From contig NZ_WUWG01000007.1 in assembly GCF_009833495.1 (NCBI RefSeq), positions 124,001-188,000 of the forward strand: a stretch of 64,000 nucleotides of DNA, written 5' to 3'. The notes below the pieces were generated by a model. It saw only the letters and a program-made list of their open reading frames with translations, was not told where the DNA came from and did not search any database. The number at the start of each line of letters is the position of its first letter. Positions within the stretch are counted from its first letter, which is position 1. Positions 1 through 15,000 of this stretch are shown piece after piece. Position numbers and translations under genes: made by a program. Source of the DNA: Oceanomicrobium pacificus (GTDB lineage Bacteria; Pseudomonadota; Alphaproteobacteria; Rhodobacterales; Rhodobacteraceae).

Positions 1-3000
1 AATGGCACCACCGGTCGGGACGCCGGTATCGTCATCAACACCGGCGACGGCGATGACAGCCTGACGATCACCAGCTTCGCCGAAGGGTTCACCGGGGACC
101 TGAACCTGTCGGCGGAACAGATCACACTCAATGCCGGCGTATCGCTCGGCACGGACAGTGTGAAACTCGACGAGGTTCTGCTGACCGCCAGCGCCGATTC
201 GGCGAGCGGGCAGGCCGCCGACACGGCAACCGCCAAAGTCACGATCGAGGGCGAGATCCATTCCGGCGGCGATGTGCGGATCGCCGCCAATGCCGCGACG
301 AGTTTCGACAATAGCGGCGCGGTTGCCGACGTGGACGTCACGAGCCAGTCGGCCGATGCGGATGTGGAGGTCGGCGAGGGCGCCGTCATCAGCGCCAACG
401 CGCTGTCGATGAAAGCCGGCACGGATGTGTCCATGACCAACGAGGTGAGCTTCGCGCTCTTCTCGGTCGGCACGGCCTCGATCACCCAGACCACCGATGT
501 CACCATCGACGCGGGCGCGACGCTGACCGTTGGCGCGGGCGACCTTGGCGGCGATGCGGCCGGCAAGAGCCTCGAGATCGCGGCAGAGGCCGTCACCAAT
601 GTCGACATGCTCTTCGTGTCCCTCGACGACAGCCTGTCGGAGATTGCCGGCACCGATGCCGGCACCGGTTATGACCTCATCATCTCGACCGTCACCATCG
701 ACCGCGATACCGGTGTGTCGATCGGCGAGAGCGGCAGCGGCACCCCGCAGGATGCCACCGTCACCGGCGCGGCCGAGATCCGTTCGGCCAACAGCGGGTC
801 GGTCAGCAACGTGGTCCAGTCCAAATGGATCGGGGCGGCGACGGCGCGGTTCACCAATGACGACAGCGATGTCGCGCTGGAAGATTTCGACCTGACCGCT
901 AGCGACGTGACCGTTACGGCCTCGGCCGATACCGACACGGTTGTCGAAGGCAAGGCCGCGATCATCGAAGCCAAGGGCGGCTCGACCTCCGTCAGCGCCA
1001 GCGGCGCCAGCGCGCTGACCGCCACGTCCGGCAACATCACCGTGCGGGCGAGCGACGATAACAGCTACCGTGTGACCTCGACGGCCCTGACAGATTTCTC
1101 CGGCCTGATCACCAAGGTCGATGTGGGCTATTCGGCGGCGCTCAACCAGATCGACCGGATCACCCTCGTCGATTTCGATGGCGCCGACCTGACGGCGGAC
1201 AGCGGCTCGCTGACGCTGGAGGCCAAGAGCAATATCTGGCTGATCTCCAAATCCGAGCGGATTCAGGATATCGGAGAGAACACGCTGCCGTGGCAGCCGA
1301 CCGCATTCACCTATGGCGGGACGCTTGCGGTCAACGAGTTGAACGGGCGCGTCGCGGTGGAGATCGACGGCGGCACCCTGTCCGCGAATGCCATTACGGT
1401 CAACGCGGAAAACAACGCGATTTTCGACAGTTATGCCGAGGCCGGGTCCACCGTCTACGGTGCGAGCGGCACGGCAATGGGCATCTCTGTCGGCCTCAAC
1501 GTGGTCGGCTACGAGATGGGCATCATCCTTGATGCGCTGATCGACGATCTGCTGGGCACCTCGTTCTGGACCGACCGCACGCCCTACGGGGCGGAAGCGC
1601 TTGTGACCGACGCGACGATCACCAGCCCCGGTGCGGTGAAGATCACGGCGTCCAACAATCTGCTGGCCGATGTGACCGTGTCGAACGCCGCCAAGACGGA
1701 ATCTGATGCGGCGTTCCAGAACACGACCAGCATGTCGATGGCGTTCCTCTTCGCTTCGTCGAAGATCTCGACCGCCACGCGCGCAAAGCTGACCGACGAC
1801 GATACGGGCACGGATGAAACCGTCACCGCGGGCACGCTCGACGTGATCGCGACCGACAGCCAGACCACCTATGCCAGCTCGAAAGTGGTCTCTTCCTCGG
1901 TCACGTCGACCGACCTTGGCCTCGGGCTTGTGGACAGCCTGATCGGACAGTTCGCACCTGCGGATTACCGCACCGACGGCACGGATGCCTTTACCGACGG
2001 GATTCAAGGTTTAACTTTGAACCAACTCGGCAGCCCGACCATCCCGATGCTCGATTTCGGGGATCGGGTGATGCTGCTCGACGACTATAGCGAGACCGGC
2101 ACAGGCAAGGGTGTGCCCGGCACGATCTACAAGTTCATGGTCGGCCCGAGCGAGACTGACGTCGACCTGTCGAACGAGGATTTCACCAACGCGGCCCGCT
2201 GGCAGGCGGTGCCTGAAACCGAAGTGGTGCCGACTGGGATCAACTTCACCAATTCCGACAGCCAGGCTTTCGGTGGCATGGTCGTGCGCAACGAGATGAC
2301 CGGCACCGCCGAGGCGCTCGTGGCCGATCAGGACATCACGGCGACCGGCGCCATCACCGTCAAGGCGGACGAGGCGGCCGCGGCCGTCGCGCTGGGGGAT
2401 ATCGGGATCGAAAGCTCGGGCGGCAACAGCCTGAACGGGAAAGGCACCTCTACGGCTGTCGGCGGCGCGATCGTCATCAATACGGCCATGTCGGATGCCT
2501 CTGCCACGGTCACGGATACGGACATCTCGACCACCGGCGCGCTCAGCGTGACCGCGATCAATGCGACGTCGCTCGATGCGACACTCCATTCCGCCATCGA
2601 CACCGGATCGCAGGGCGGCGGGTTCCTCGTGGCCTTCAACACGCTTGGCTACGATCCGGGCAATATCCTCTTCCAGACGATCGACGTCCTGATCGGCCTG
2701 CAGATCGGCTCGGTGCCGATGTCGGACACGGTTGCCGGCATCGAGGGTGGCTCGGTCACCGCGGCCTCCGTCACGGTTTCGGCCACCAACAGCGCGACGC
2801 TGACCGCACTGCTCGACAGCAACGTGTCCTCCAAGGCGGCGGCGTTCCAAGGTGCGGGCGGCGCGAGCGCGTCGCTGACGCTGGCTTCCAACGCCGTGGC
2901 CGGATCGGCCGAGGCTTACATCCGCAATGTCGACGGACCGGCATCGAATGACGGGATCGTGGCCACCGGCGGCGGCGTCTCGGTCTCCGCGATGGACACG

Positions 3001-6000
3001 GTCGGCCTGTCGGCCACCTCGGCCATGGTCACCGGGCAGACGACCTCGAACGATATGTTCGTGGGGGCGCTCAACGAGCTGGGGCAGGAACTGCTCGACA
3101 ATTACACCTATACCCACCTGTCGGGTGAGCAGGACCTGAAGTTCGGCGACACGGTGCGGGCATCCGACGGGACCGTCTACAAGTTCCTCGGCGCCGATCA
3201 GGATGATTTCACCCTGACGGACGATTTCTCGGATATCGACCTGTGGAAGGCCATGTCGGCTTCCCTCATCGTGCCGTCACAAATCTCCAAGACCGCCTCG
3301 AAACTGTTGAAGCTGAAGGGCGGGGACTCGAAATCCGCCTTCGGCATGATCAGCCGCAACGAGCTTGTCGGCGGTGCCAAGGCCGAAATCAGCGGATCCG
3401 AGATCGACGCAACCGGCAGCATTTCCGTGGATGCGCAGGAGCGCGCAACCCTCGCCGCGACAGAGGCCAGCGAGATCAGCGCCAAGGAAACGACCGGCGG
3501 CATCATTGCGACGAACAGCCTGCGCGCGCGGGCCGATGCGCGGGTCGAGGACAGCGACCTGTCAAGCGGCGCGAACGTGTCGGTCAAGGCGTTCAACCTG
3601 GCAGTTGCCGATGCGATCGTGAACACCAACACCTCGGCCAAGGCCGAGGCGGTCAGCGTCATGCTCGCCTTCAACACGGTCGGGTTCGACGCGCATAACA
3701 TCTTCTTCCAGCTGGCCGATGCGCTGCTCGGCTCCGACTATCTGATCGAGGTCACGCCCGCCGGGGCCGAGGCCTATATCCAGAATTCCGATGTGACGGC
3801 CTCGGGCAATGTGACAGTTGCGGCCGACACGCGGGTGGCCGAAGGCACGTTGGCGGGTGTCACCGCGCAGGATCTGAACGACGCGGCCAACACGGATAGC
3901 GACGAAACCGACGCGACGGGCGATGCCGCCATCACCGCGGCTCTGCTCGCGGAACTTCAGGGATTCGGCATCGATGCCACCGGTCCGCTGTCGGTCGAGA
4001 CACTCGCCGAGGATGCGCAATGGTATGTGACCGACACGGCCACCGGCAGCATCTGGCAGATTCGGGCAGAGGAGTCCGGTCTCGTCGTCTATGCCGTCAA
4101 TATCCTCGATGCGCGGGTCGGCAATGACGCCGCGGTCAATGCCAAGAACGACCTGGTGCTGGTCGACCGGTTCATGGCGCAGAAGAAACTCGATTCCGAC
4201 GCGGCCAAGGCCAAGGCGAAGGGCGAGGAATTCAAGGGCAAGCTGAAATACGGCAGCAACGGCAAAGCGTCCGGCGGTGTTCTGGCCACGAACCGCGTTG
4301 CCAGCGAAACCCGCGCCTGGATCAGCGGGTCGCGGGCCGATCATATGTCCGACGAGACGGTCACCGCGCTGGTGACCGGCGATATCGTCGCGCATGACGG
4401 CAGCTACTACCGGTTCAAGGGGCCCGATCAGGTCCAGCGCACCGACTATGATCTGACGACGCTCGATACACCGACAGCCCTGACCACGGGCCAGTATGTT
4501 TCCCTGTCGAACGACATTGTCGATGTGGATGACACGGTGCTCTTCTCGGCGGGCGACATCCTGCTCTATTCGGGCGCGGGCGAAGCGGATGCGAACGGGC
4601 TCGACCTCGACGCGATCATTCTTGCCAATGCGAGTGACTTTGCGGTCGCCAATGCGGTCCCGTCGATCGACCTGAGTGCCGAAACCTACAGCGATACGGC
4701 CCGCTGGGAAGACCTTGGCGCGGTCCCGGCGACGCCGGCCACGCAGATCACCGCGACCAACGGGTCGGTCAGCGTCACCGCCTATGACAGCGCCAGCATG
4801 CGGGCGGACAGTTCGTTGACCGTCTCCGCCATCGTCACGAACAATATTGACGGGTTCAAGACGCTCGCCGCCACGATCCTGAAAGAGGATTACGAGTTCA
4901 CCACCTCCTCTGGCACCAAGGACGTGTCCGAAGGGCAGGTGGTGCGGATCGGGACCAATGGTCCGGCCGGCCTGCAGGGCAAATATTACCAGTTTGTCGG
5001 TCTTTCGACGGAATCGATCGATTTCAACAGCCTGACCGACTCGTCGGGCGACAAGCAGGACCTGACAAACGCGGCCTATTGGGCCGAGGTGCCAGATTCG
5101 ATGGATCTGGCCGACACGCTCTTCCCCAATCTGGGCAATCTTGCGGACAGCAACAGCCAGGCCATGGGCGCGATCATCGTTACCAACGATGTGCGCGGCG
5201 CAGCCGAGGCGCTGATCGAGATGGCCGCGGTCAATGCGGGCGCCAATGTCACGGTCGACGCGCAGGCGACGGCGACCATGCTGGCGCTGATCTCGTCCGA
5301 AGTGGAAAGCTCCGGCGGTTCGGCCTGGGGCACGGGGGATTCCATCGCCCGCAACGGTGTGCTCGGCACCAACCTTGTGCAGAACTCCGCGGTCGCGCGC
5401 ATCTCCGACAGCGATATCGATGCGGGTGGCGCGGTCACGGTGACCGCCGATCAGGCCTCCGTTCTCGATGCGACCGTGACCTCGGTCGGCATCACCGGCG
5501 ATACGGTCCAGTCGGTGACGCTGGCCTTCAACTCGCTCGGCTACAAAGCGTCGAACGTGCTCTTCATGGCAGTCGAGGCACTGACCACCGACCCGACCTT
5601 CCACCGCCTGCTCGACAATACCAATCCGGCTGAAGCGACGGCGGAAATCCTGCGCTCGGACGTTGATGCGACCGGCAATGTCGAAGTGCGGGCCACCTCG
5701 TCGGAGTTCCTCAACAGCACGGTGTCCAACACCTCCACCTCGGCTGCGGGCGCCATGAAAGGCGCGGGCGGCAAGGCGTTCGGCCTGATCCTTGCGTCGA
5801 ACAAGGTGCTGGCGGAGGCCAATGCGCTCGTTGACAATGAGGGGGCCGCCGCCGGGGCTGACGTGACCGGTGCGAACATCCGCGTCACCGCCCGCGACGT
5901 GCAGCGGCACTATGCAAACACCAAGCTCGTTGCCGATAGTTCAACATCAAACGATGGGGGCGCTGCAGCGCTGCAGGAAACCATCAACGATGTAACGCCG

Positions 6001-9000
6001 GTGGACTGGAAACGCAGCGGATCTGCCCAGCCGGTGGCGCTCCGCTTCGGTCATCTGGTGCTCGTCGACGATGCCTACAGCTACGCCGGCACGCCGGCCG
6101 ATCCCGATGCCGCGCCGGCCGGGAAGGTCTATCAGTATATGGGTGCCGACCCGGATGACCTGTCCGATACGGTCGACCTGCAGTCGGTCGATTTCTCCGA
6201 CACGGATCTCTGGAAGGAATTCGTCACTTCCAGCCTCGTGCCGCAGGGCTACAACGTCCCCTCCACGGATGCGGACGGCAACAAGCAGGGCAGCGACAGC
6301 GTCGGGACCGGCGCGATCTTCGTCTATAACGAACTGGTCGGTTCGGCGACGGCAGAGGTCCGCAATGCGATCCTGACCGCGACCGACGATATCGAGATCG
6401 AGGCGCTGCTTTCCTCGACCATGAACGCGACAACCGACGCGGCGGTGTCCTCCTCCGGCGGGAACGTGGTCGGTGACGGCAAGAGCCAGGCCGTGTCGGG
6501 CGTGGTGGCCACCAACCTGATGTCCGGCGGCGCCACGGCAGGGGCGGACAATGCCACGCTGACGGCGCGCGAGAATGCCGGCGACACGACCGGGTCGGTG
6601 CGCGTCCAGGCGTTCAACAGCGCCACCATGAACGCGCTCACGCAGGCCAATGTCGCGACCGGTGACACCGGCGCGAACATCATCCTTGCCTTCAACACGA
6701 TGGGCTATGACCCGACCAACCTGCTCTTCAATGCAATCAACGCCCTGATCGGCGATCCGGAAGCGACGGACCCGATCCTGCAGGCCGACAATCCGGTCAA
6801 CGCGACTGCCTATCTGCGCAACGTCACCGTCGATGCGGCGGACGAAGTGGTCGTCAATGCCGAGGATAATGCGACCCTGAACGCCAAGGTCACCAACGAG
6901 ACCACGAGTGCGGCGAGCGCCTTCAAGGACGCGTCGGGCACCGCGATCGGGCTTGTCCTGTCGATGAACAAGGTCTCTGCCGGCGCGAGCGCGACGGTGG
7001 ACGGCTATTACACGTCGCAAGACGGCACGGTCGACATCAAGCAGGGCGATTTCGTTCTGGCCGATGACGGCACAGTCTGGCGCCGGTCGGGCGCGGATGC
7101 GGATGATATCGACCTGACGCTGCAGGATTTCTCCGCCGGATGGACCGAGGAAACGGACGGGCTGGCCGCGATCAACACGATCAAGGCGGGCAACGGCCTG
7201 CGGGTGAGCGCGACCGACAATTCGGCCATCGACGCCGAGAATGTCATGAAGATCAGCACGACCGTCACCAATGATGGCGGCCTGTCGATCCTGACCGGTA
7301 TCCTCGAAGCGGTGATGGCGGATTATGCCTACACCACCTTCTCGGGCCTGCAGATCCTGAGCTTCGGACAGCAGGTTCTGGTCGGCAGCAACGGCCCTGC
7401 CGCCAAGCAGGGCAACCGCTACATGTGGCTCGGCGAGACGACCGCCCAGCCGACCGATCTGTCGGCCGTCACATTTGACGAGACCGACGCCTCCGGCGAT
7501 GCGCTCTGGCAGGAAGTGGTTGTCGACGATATCGAGAGCCTGATTCCGCCCGGCGTGAACATCAACGTCACCAAATCCGATGCGAAAGCGGTCGGCGCGC
7601 TCTTCTCCGTCAATGACGTGAAGGCCAATGTCGCGGCGAAACTGTCGGGTGCGGACGTGGACGTGGCCGACGGGATCGTCTGGATCACCGCGGACGAGAA
7701 TGCGCGCATCGACACGATGAACCAGGGCCAGGTGAAGGCCGATGGCGGGTCGATGTTCAAGGGCGGCTCGAAAGTGCTGGCCGTCAACGGGAACATTGCG
7801 ACCAACAACCTTGTCTCCAGCGCGGATGCGGTCATCCTCGACTCTGATGTCAGCGCGCTCAATCCAGATCAGGTCAATGGCAATGACGGGCTGACCATTC
7901 CGGTCTCCGGCCCGGGCGGAACAAGCGACACGCGGGACCTGCCGGCCGACGGCACGGTGACGGTGCGGGCCGACAACACCGCCGAGCTGAACGCCGATAT
8001 AGATACGGTGACCATCGCCGAGGGCGGGGGTGGCAGCACCATTGCTATCGGTGTGACGCTGGCCTTCAACTCGATGGGCACGGACAGCCAGAACATCCTG
8101 TTCAACCTCGTCGACACGTTCATCGGCACCACGGTGGCCACCCCGAACCCTGCCGCCGCCACGGCGCGGATCGTGAACAGCACCGTTGCGGCCGACGACG
8201 GCCTGTCCGTCACCGCGGATAATGTGGCGGTGATCGACGCGAATATCCTGAACGCCGCGGTCAGCACCTCGCTGTCGCTGGTGGAGAAAAGCTTCACCCT
8301 GTCGGTCGGCGCGACCATCGCGATGAACCGCACCGCGTCGGAGGCCGAGGCGCGGCTCGACGGATCGACCAGCAGCACCACGCGTGGCGACGTGACGGTA
8401 AGCGCGGCCGACATGGCCAGCATCACCAGCCAGATCACGGCGGCGACCGTCGCCGTGGCGGCCGGCAACTCCGGCTCCAAGGCCGTGAGCGTCGCCGCGA
8501 CATTTGCCCGCAATGAACTGAATTCGGACGTGCTGGCCACCCTGACCGGCGGGTCGGTGTCCACGCCGGGCCTTCTGTCCGTGACTGCGGATCGCGACGC
8601 GTCGATTTCCGCGACCGGGCTGACGGCGGCTGTGGCCGTCACGCTCAGCGCCGGGGGCAGCGGTACGGACGTCTCCTTCTCGGGCGGCGGATCGGTCGGG
8701 TTCAACAGCCTCAATGGCAGCACAATTGCCGACCTGTCTGACGCTACCGTGGCGGCCGGCACCGTGCGCGTGGCCGCCAAGAGCGAGAGCCGGATTTTCG
8801 CGACCGTTCTGGCCGCATCCGTCTCGGGCGGGGTCTCGACCGGAAGCTCGACCGCTGTCGGGATCGGCGCGGTCTATGTCGACAACCTTGTCGGCTACAG
8901 CCAGACCACGCCGGACCTGACCGGCAAGACGGTCTATGACACGACGCAGGATGTGACGACGGTCAATGCGGGCGACTATGTGCGCATCGCGGACGGTCAG

Positions 9001-12000
9001 GCGGGCACCGGTGCGCTCTACAAATATGTGGGCAGCGAGCCGCTTGAATTCTTCGATTCCGACGGGGACCGCGTCGACAACGGCGTCGATCTGGCGATCG
9101 AGGATTATTCCGATACCGACCGCTGGGAGCGGGCCAATCTTGCGCAGTCGACCGAAGGCGGCACCATCGCGCGGATCGACAATGCCCAGATCGCGCCGCT
9201 CGACACGGATATCGAACCGGACCTGATCGAGGTGGATGCCAAGTCGCTTCAGGTCATCTCCGCCACGGCGGCGGCGGCAGCCGTGGCGCTCTCCGGTTCG
9301 GGCAAGAATGCCGTTGCTGTCGCCGGCGGCGCGGTCGCGACGCGCAACCGCGTGGCCTCCGATGTCACGGCGGAACTGAAAGGCACTGGCACCGCTGTGC
9401 GCGCCGAAGAGGTTTCCGTCACCGCGACCGACAGCAGCCAGATCAACGCCGTCACGGCCGCTGCCGGCGTCAGCGCCGCGGTGAGCGGCAAGAGCGCGAC
9501 CGCGGTCGGCATCGGCCTTGCCGTCGCGCTGAACGAGGTCGACAACGGCGTCACCGCAACGATCACCGGCGCGGATGTGACCGCGACCGGCGCAGAGGGT
9601 GTGACCGTTGCGGCGGATGCGACCCCGGGCTTGAGTTTCAACACCGGCACCGATGCCGGTGTGACGCGCGACACGCTCGACGACCTGACCGAAACCGATG
9701 TGGTCGACGATGATGCGGATGGCGCGCTCGACGCGACCGACGCGTCCGAGGACGCGGCGACCAAATCGGCACTGGTTGCGCTGATCGACGCGGAATTGTC
9801 GGCCGATTTCGTTGCCGATACTGCCGCCTATGGCGATATCCTTCTGTCGAAAGCCAACGAGGCGGGCGGCTATGTGCTCGTCGACGGGCTCGGACGCTCC
9901 TTCTCGATCCTTTACAACGAAGATGGCACGCTGACCGTGAAAGCGGCGACCATCAACGCGGTGACCGGGGCCGCGGCGTTCAGCTTTGCCGCCTCCAAGT
10001 CGGGTGTTTCCATCTCGGGCGCCGGCGCTTTTGCGCAGAATGTCGTGCAGTCCGATGTGTCGGCCACGATCAACGGCGCCACGGTTGACGCCGAAGCCGG
10101 TGACGTGACCGTCGAAGCGCAGAACCGCGCCACGATCAACGCCATCGTTGTCTCGGCTTCCATCGCTGCCGGATTTGGCAAGACCGGCGTCGGCGTGTCC
10201 ATAGGTGCTGCCATCGCGCGCAACATCATCGGCGAAAGCTGGCTCGGCGCCGGCGACGGGCTCCAGACGCTCGCGCAGATCATCGACAGCCAGGTCACAG
10301 CCGCCGGCGATATCGATGTGCTGGCCACGTCGAGCCAGTCGATCACGGCACTCACCGCCGCCGGGTCTGCGGCCGTAGCCGGCGGCAAGGCCGGTGTGGC
10401 CGTGTCCGGCTCCGGCGTCTTCGTGCAGAACCGGATCAATGCGGTGACAACCGCGTCGATTGACGGGGACGCGGGCGCGCTGCCCGCCGATACGTTCGCC
10501 ATCGACGCCACCGATGTGACCGTGCAGGCCGTCAATAGCGCGACCATCGACGTGGCTGCGGCCTCCATGTCCATTGCTGCCGGCTTCGGCGGCACCGCTG
10601 TCGCCGTGTCGCTCGGCGTATCGGCCGCACTCAACGAGATTGCCGGTGCCACCACCGCCCGGATTTCGGGCGTGGACGATGGCGGCGTGCGCGCCTCCAC
10701 CGGCAATGTTCTGGTTTCGGCCGAGGACAGCGCGCGGATCCGTGCCCTGTCGGCAGCAGCGTCCATCGCGGTGGCCTTCGGCAAGGTTGGCGTCGCCGTC
10801 TCCGGCGCGGGCGCACTGGCGCTCAACCGGATTTCCAGCGGTGTGGCCGCCGAGATCACCGGATCACATATCGAGGTGCCCGCAGGGGATGTGGATGTGC
10901 TGGCCAAGGGCACGGGCTCTATCCAGTCGATCGTCGGGGCGGCGTCTGTCGCCGTGGCCGGCGGCAAGGCCGGTGTCGGTGTTGCCGTGGGCATTGCCTA
11001 TGCTGGCAACATGATCGGGGTCGAATATGGCACCGATGATGCGGATTATGACAGCGGCCAGATCCTCGACAATGGCACGATCACGACGGGCAAGACGGTG
11101 CGCGTGCTGGAAGGCGCGCTCGCAGGAAAAACCTTCAAATATGTCGGCGACGAGCCGCTCTCGCCCAACTATGACACGAATGACGATGACGAGATCACGT
11201 CGGACGACAAGCTGGCGCTGAACAAGGTCGACTATAACAATCCCGAGCAGTGGGAAGAGGTGAACCTCTCCCGCGCGCCGGCGACGATTTCCGCGCGCGT
11301 GGCCACCAGTTCGGTCGCCGCGGACGGCGCGCTCACAGTGGCGGCGGACAGCACGCAGACCGTCCAGAGCGCGACCATTGCCGCCTCTGCGGCACTGGCC
11401 GCCGGTGCGGTCGGTGTGGCTGTGTCCGGTTCGGGCGCGGTCGCCGTGAACCGCGTGGCCGTCTCCGTCCTGTCGGAAATCGCCGGCAGCGGCGCCTCCG
11501 GCATCCATGCCGGCGCGATCAACGTGACAGCGGATGACAATAGCCAGATCACCTCCGCGGTGGCCGCTGCCGCCGTGTCTGTCGCGGCCGGCAAGGTCGG
11601 CGTCGGCGTGGCGCTCGGCGTCTCCTCGGCCATCAACTCGGTCGAAAATGACGTGACCGCGCGGATCACCGGCGCTAGCCAGGTGGTTGCCGACACGGAT
11701 GATGTTCTGGTCAAGGCAACCTCGGCTGGCGATCTGGCCGAGAACGGGATCTCGCTGGCATCGCTTGGCGGAAGTGCTGCCACTGCCGCGTCGCTGCTCG
11801 ACGATGCGGCCGGCACCGATATCGAGGGGCTCGATTCGGGCGGCAATGTCGTGACCGACGATGATGATGCGGACACGATCGTGTCCGAACGGGCGGTCCA
11901 GGCCGATGTGACGGCGGATGCCGCGACGCTTGCGGCCCTCAAGGCCGCGCTCGAGGCGGCGGGCTACAGCGTTTCGGGCAGCCTGCGGATCGCGGTCGTC

Positions 12001-15000
12001 GAGACGGAGACCGTCGGCAACACCGAACGCGGCATCCGCTGGGTCGCCGTGGACGAGAGCGGCGCGACCTGGTCGCTGCGCGTAGACAGCGGCGCGATCA
12101 AGGCCAAGAAATCGACCATCAACACGGTCGCTGCGGCAGCGTCCGTCGCTGCGGGCTTCGGCGTCGTCGGGGTGGCCGTCGCCGGAGCGGGTGCCTTCTC
12201 GCTCAATTCGGTCGCTAACAATGTCGAGGCGACGATCGACGGGTCGAACCTGCAGGCGTCCCTGGGCAAGGTTGACGTGCTCGCGGTGAGCGCCGCCGAG
12301 ATCAATGCCGTGATCGTCTCCGCCTCTCTGGCGGTGAGCGCGGGCAAGGTCGGCGTCGGCGTCGGTCTCGGCGTGTCGGTTGCGCGCAACTTCATCGGGC
12401 TCGATCTGGTCGGGCGCGACATTGGCGGGCGCGGGATCACCTCGGCCTCCATCGTCAATTCCGGCGTCACCGCGGCCGAGGCCGTCACTGTGGTCGCCAC
12501 GTCCGATCAGGGCATCAACGCGGTCGTCATCTCCGGGGCCGCTGCGGCCTCCGGCGGGGCCGTGGGCGTGGCCGTCTCCGGCTCCGGCGTCTATGCCGAA
12601 AACCGGATCGAGGTCGACACGGATGCCACCGTGACGCTCGGCGACAGTTCGGTCACCGGCAGTTCTGTCACGGTCAAGGCCGTCGACATGTCGGAGATCC
12701 AGGCCGTCGCGGGCGCGGTGTCGCTCAGCGTATCGGGCGGCGCGGTCGGTGTTTCCGTGGCGCTCGGCGGATCGGTCGGCTGGAACGAGATTGCGAACAA
12801 AGTGTCCGCGACCGTGGATACGGTGTCGGCAGGCTCGACCGGCGCGCTGGTGGCATCCGCCGGCGATATCCTTGTCCGCGCCGAGGATGACGCGAAAATC
12901 CGGTCCGTCACGGCGGCGGCATCGCTTGCCGCAACCGGCGGCGGGGTGGCCGTGGCCGTGTCCGCGGCCGGGGCGGTGTCGGTCAACCGGACCCGAAACA
13001 TTGTCACCTCCAAGGTGGACAATGCCTTCCTGAAGGCTGACGCGGACGCGATCTACACACCGCATCCGACCCTGACCGAACCCGCGAAAAGCGGACCGGG
13101 CAGCATTGTCTTTGACGCGTCGGGTGCCGTGAAGGCGGCCTATGCCGGGGCGCAGGTGCAGGAACGTGACGCCAACGGCAACCTCAAATACACGATCACC
13201 TGGGACGGAACGCAAAACGTCTACACGCCGGTGCTCGTCGTCCTGACGGGGCCGAACACAGCCTATCCGAACGACTATGTGTATGATTCGGCAGGTGAAA
13301 TCCTGATCGTGCCGCAGCTTGTCGCCAGTTCTGCCGGCGCGCAGTCGGTCACGGTTTCGGCCGAAAGCAAGGCCGAGATCGAGGCGCTCGTCATTTCCGC
13401 CGCCGTGTCGCTGGGGATCGGTGGCGTGGGCGTCGGGGTTGCCGCTGGCGGGTCCTATGCCGAGAACACGATCGGCAACGGCGCGGCCACCGGCGTCTTC
13501 GCGATCGTCGATGGCGCGACCATCGAGGCCGAGACCGACATCAATGTGACCGCCAAGATGACCAGCCGGATTCTGGCCGATGTGGGCGCGTTCGCGGTCG
13601 CCGCATCGGGCGGCACGGTCGGGGTTTCGGTCTCCGGCTCGGGCGCGGATGCGCTCAACCGCACCAACTATGCGGTCACGGCCGAAGTGATCGGGGACAG
13701 CGACCTGAGCGCCGGCGGCACCGTCAACGTGACCGCCGAGGACAGCGCGACCATCGACGCCAGCGTGGCCTCCGCCTCCGTGTCCATCGCGCTTGGCTAT
13801 ACCATGTCTTTTGCGGCCGCGGTGGCCGTGTCGCTGGCCGACAGCCAGGTCGACAACCAGATCACTGCGCGTGTCGACAATTCCGATGTCACGGCCGATG
13901 AGCTCGATGTCGTCGCGCTCGACAGCACCACCGTGCGGACGGAAGCGCGCGCCGCCGCCGCATCGGCGGCCTTCAGCGCCGGCGCAGCCTTCTCGGGCGG
14001 GGGCGCGGAGTCGCTCATCACCGCACGCAATCAGGTCTCGGCCGTCATCAGCGGCTCGGGCAATGATGACAAGATCAACGTGGCGGACGCGATCACCGTT
14101 TCGGCGACGAACGAGGCCGACCTGACCGCCGTGGTCGAGGTTCTGAGCGTCGCAGCGGCGCTCTTCGGCTTTGCAGCCGGCGGCTCGGTCGCGACGATCA
14201 ACACACGGCCCACGGGCGCGAACCGCAGCGTGAATGCCGCGGTCGGTGGTGTCGATCTCGATGCGGGCAGCCTGTCGGTGCTCGCCGAGAGCAAGATCAA
14301 GACCTATGCGCGGGTCGAAGGGATCACCGTGGCTTCGACGGCTGCGGTCGGTGTCAGCGAGGCCAAGATCCTGACCGGCGCGGTTGTGCGCGCCGAACTG
14401 GGCGGCGCGGGTTCGATCACCGCGGACAGCGTGGATGTGGACGCGATCTCGACGGCCAAGACCACCGATGGTCTGGTGGCTGAGGCGATCGCCAAAGCCT
14501 CCGGCGGCGGCATCCTGATCGGGGTGCAGTCGACCAGCGTTCTTCTGGAAAATACCGACGATGTGGCGGTGACGCTCGCCAACGGGTCGACGGTGGATGC
14601 CGGCGACCTGTCGCTGGCCGCCGCGTCGGACGTGGCGCAGGATGCAAGCTCCAGGGCGGCGTCCGCCGGTCTGATCGGCGTTGGTGCGGCCTCCGCCGTG
14701 GCCACGACCGACACGACGGTTCATGCGCTCATCGGGACCGGCAGCGATATCGATGCCGACGATATGACGGTGGCTGCGAACGGCACCTCCGACAATGTGA
14801 CGAACACCGTGACCGGTGCCTTTGGTCTGGCCTCGGGTGCCGCGGCGACGACCCGCACAAGCTCCAAGTCCGACATACAGGCGCGGATTGTCGATGCCGG
14901 CTCGGCCGGCGCGGCCAGCGATATCGATGTGAGCGGCACGTTCGCCATGTCGGCCGGCCAGACAAGCCGCGTCGACACCAACGCGGAAACCGATGCCTAT

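Noticed and set aside
160-162. GTG at 160 as the start of the giant gene
   Set aside because: The frame is open back to base 1 with the same repeat style, so this is an internal valine codon.
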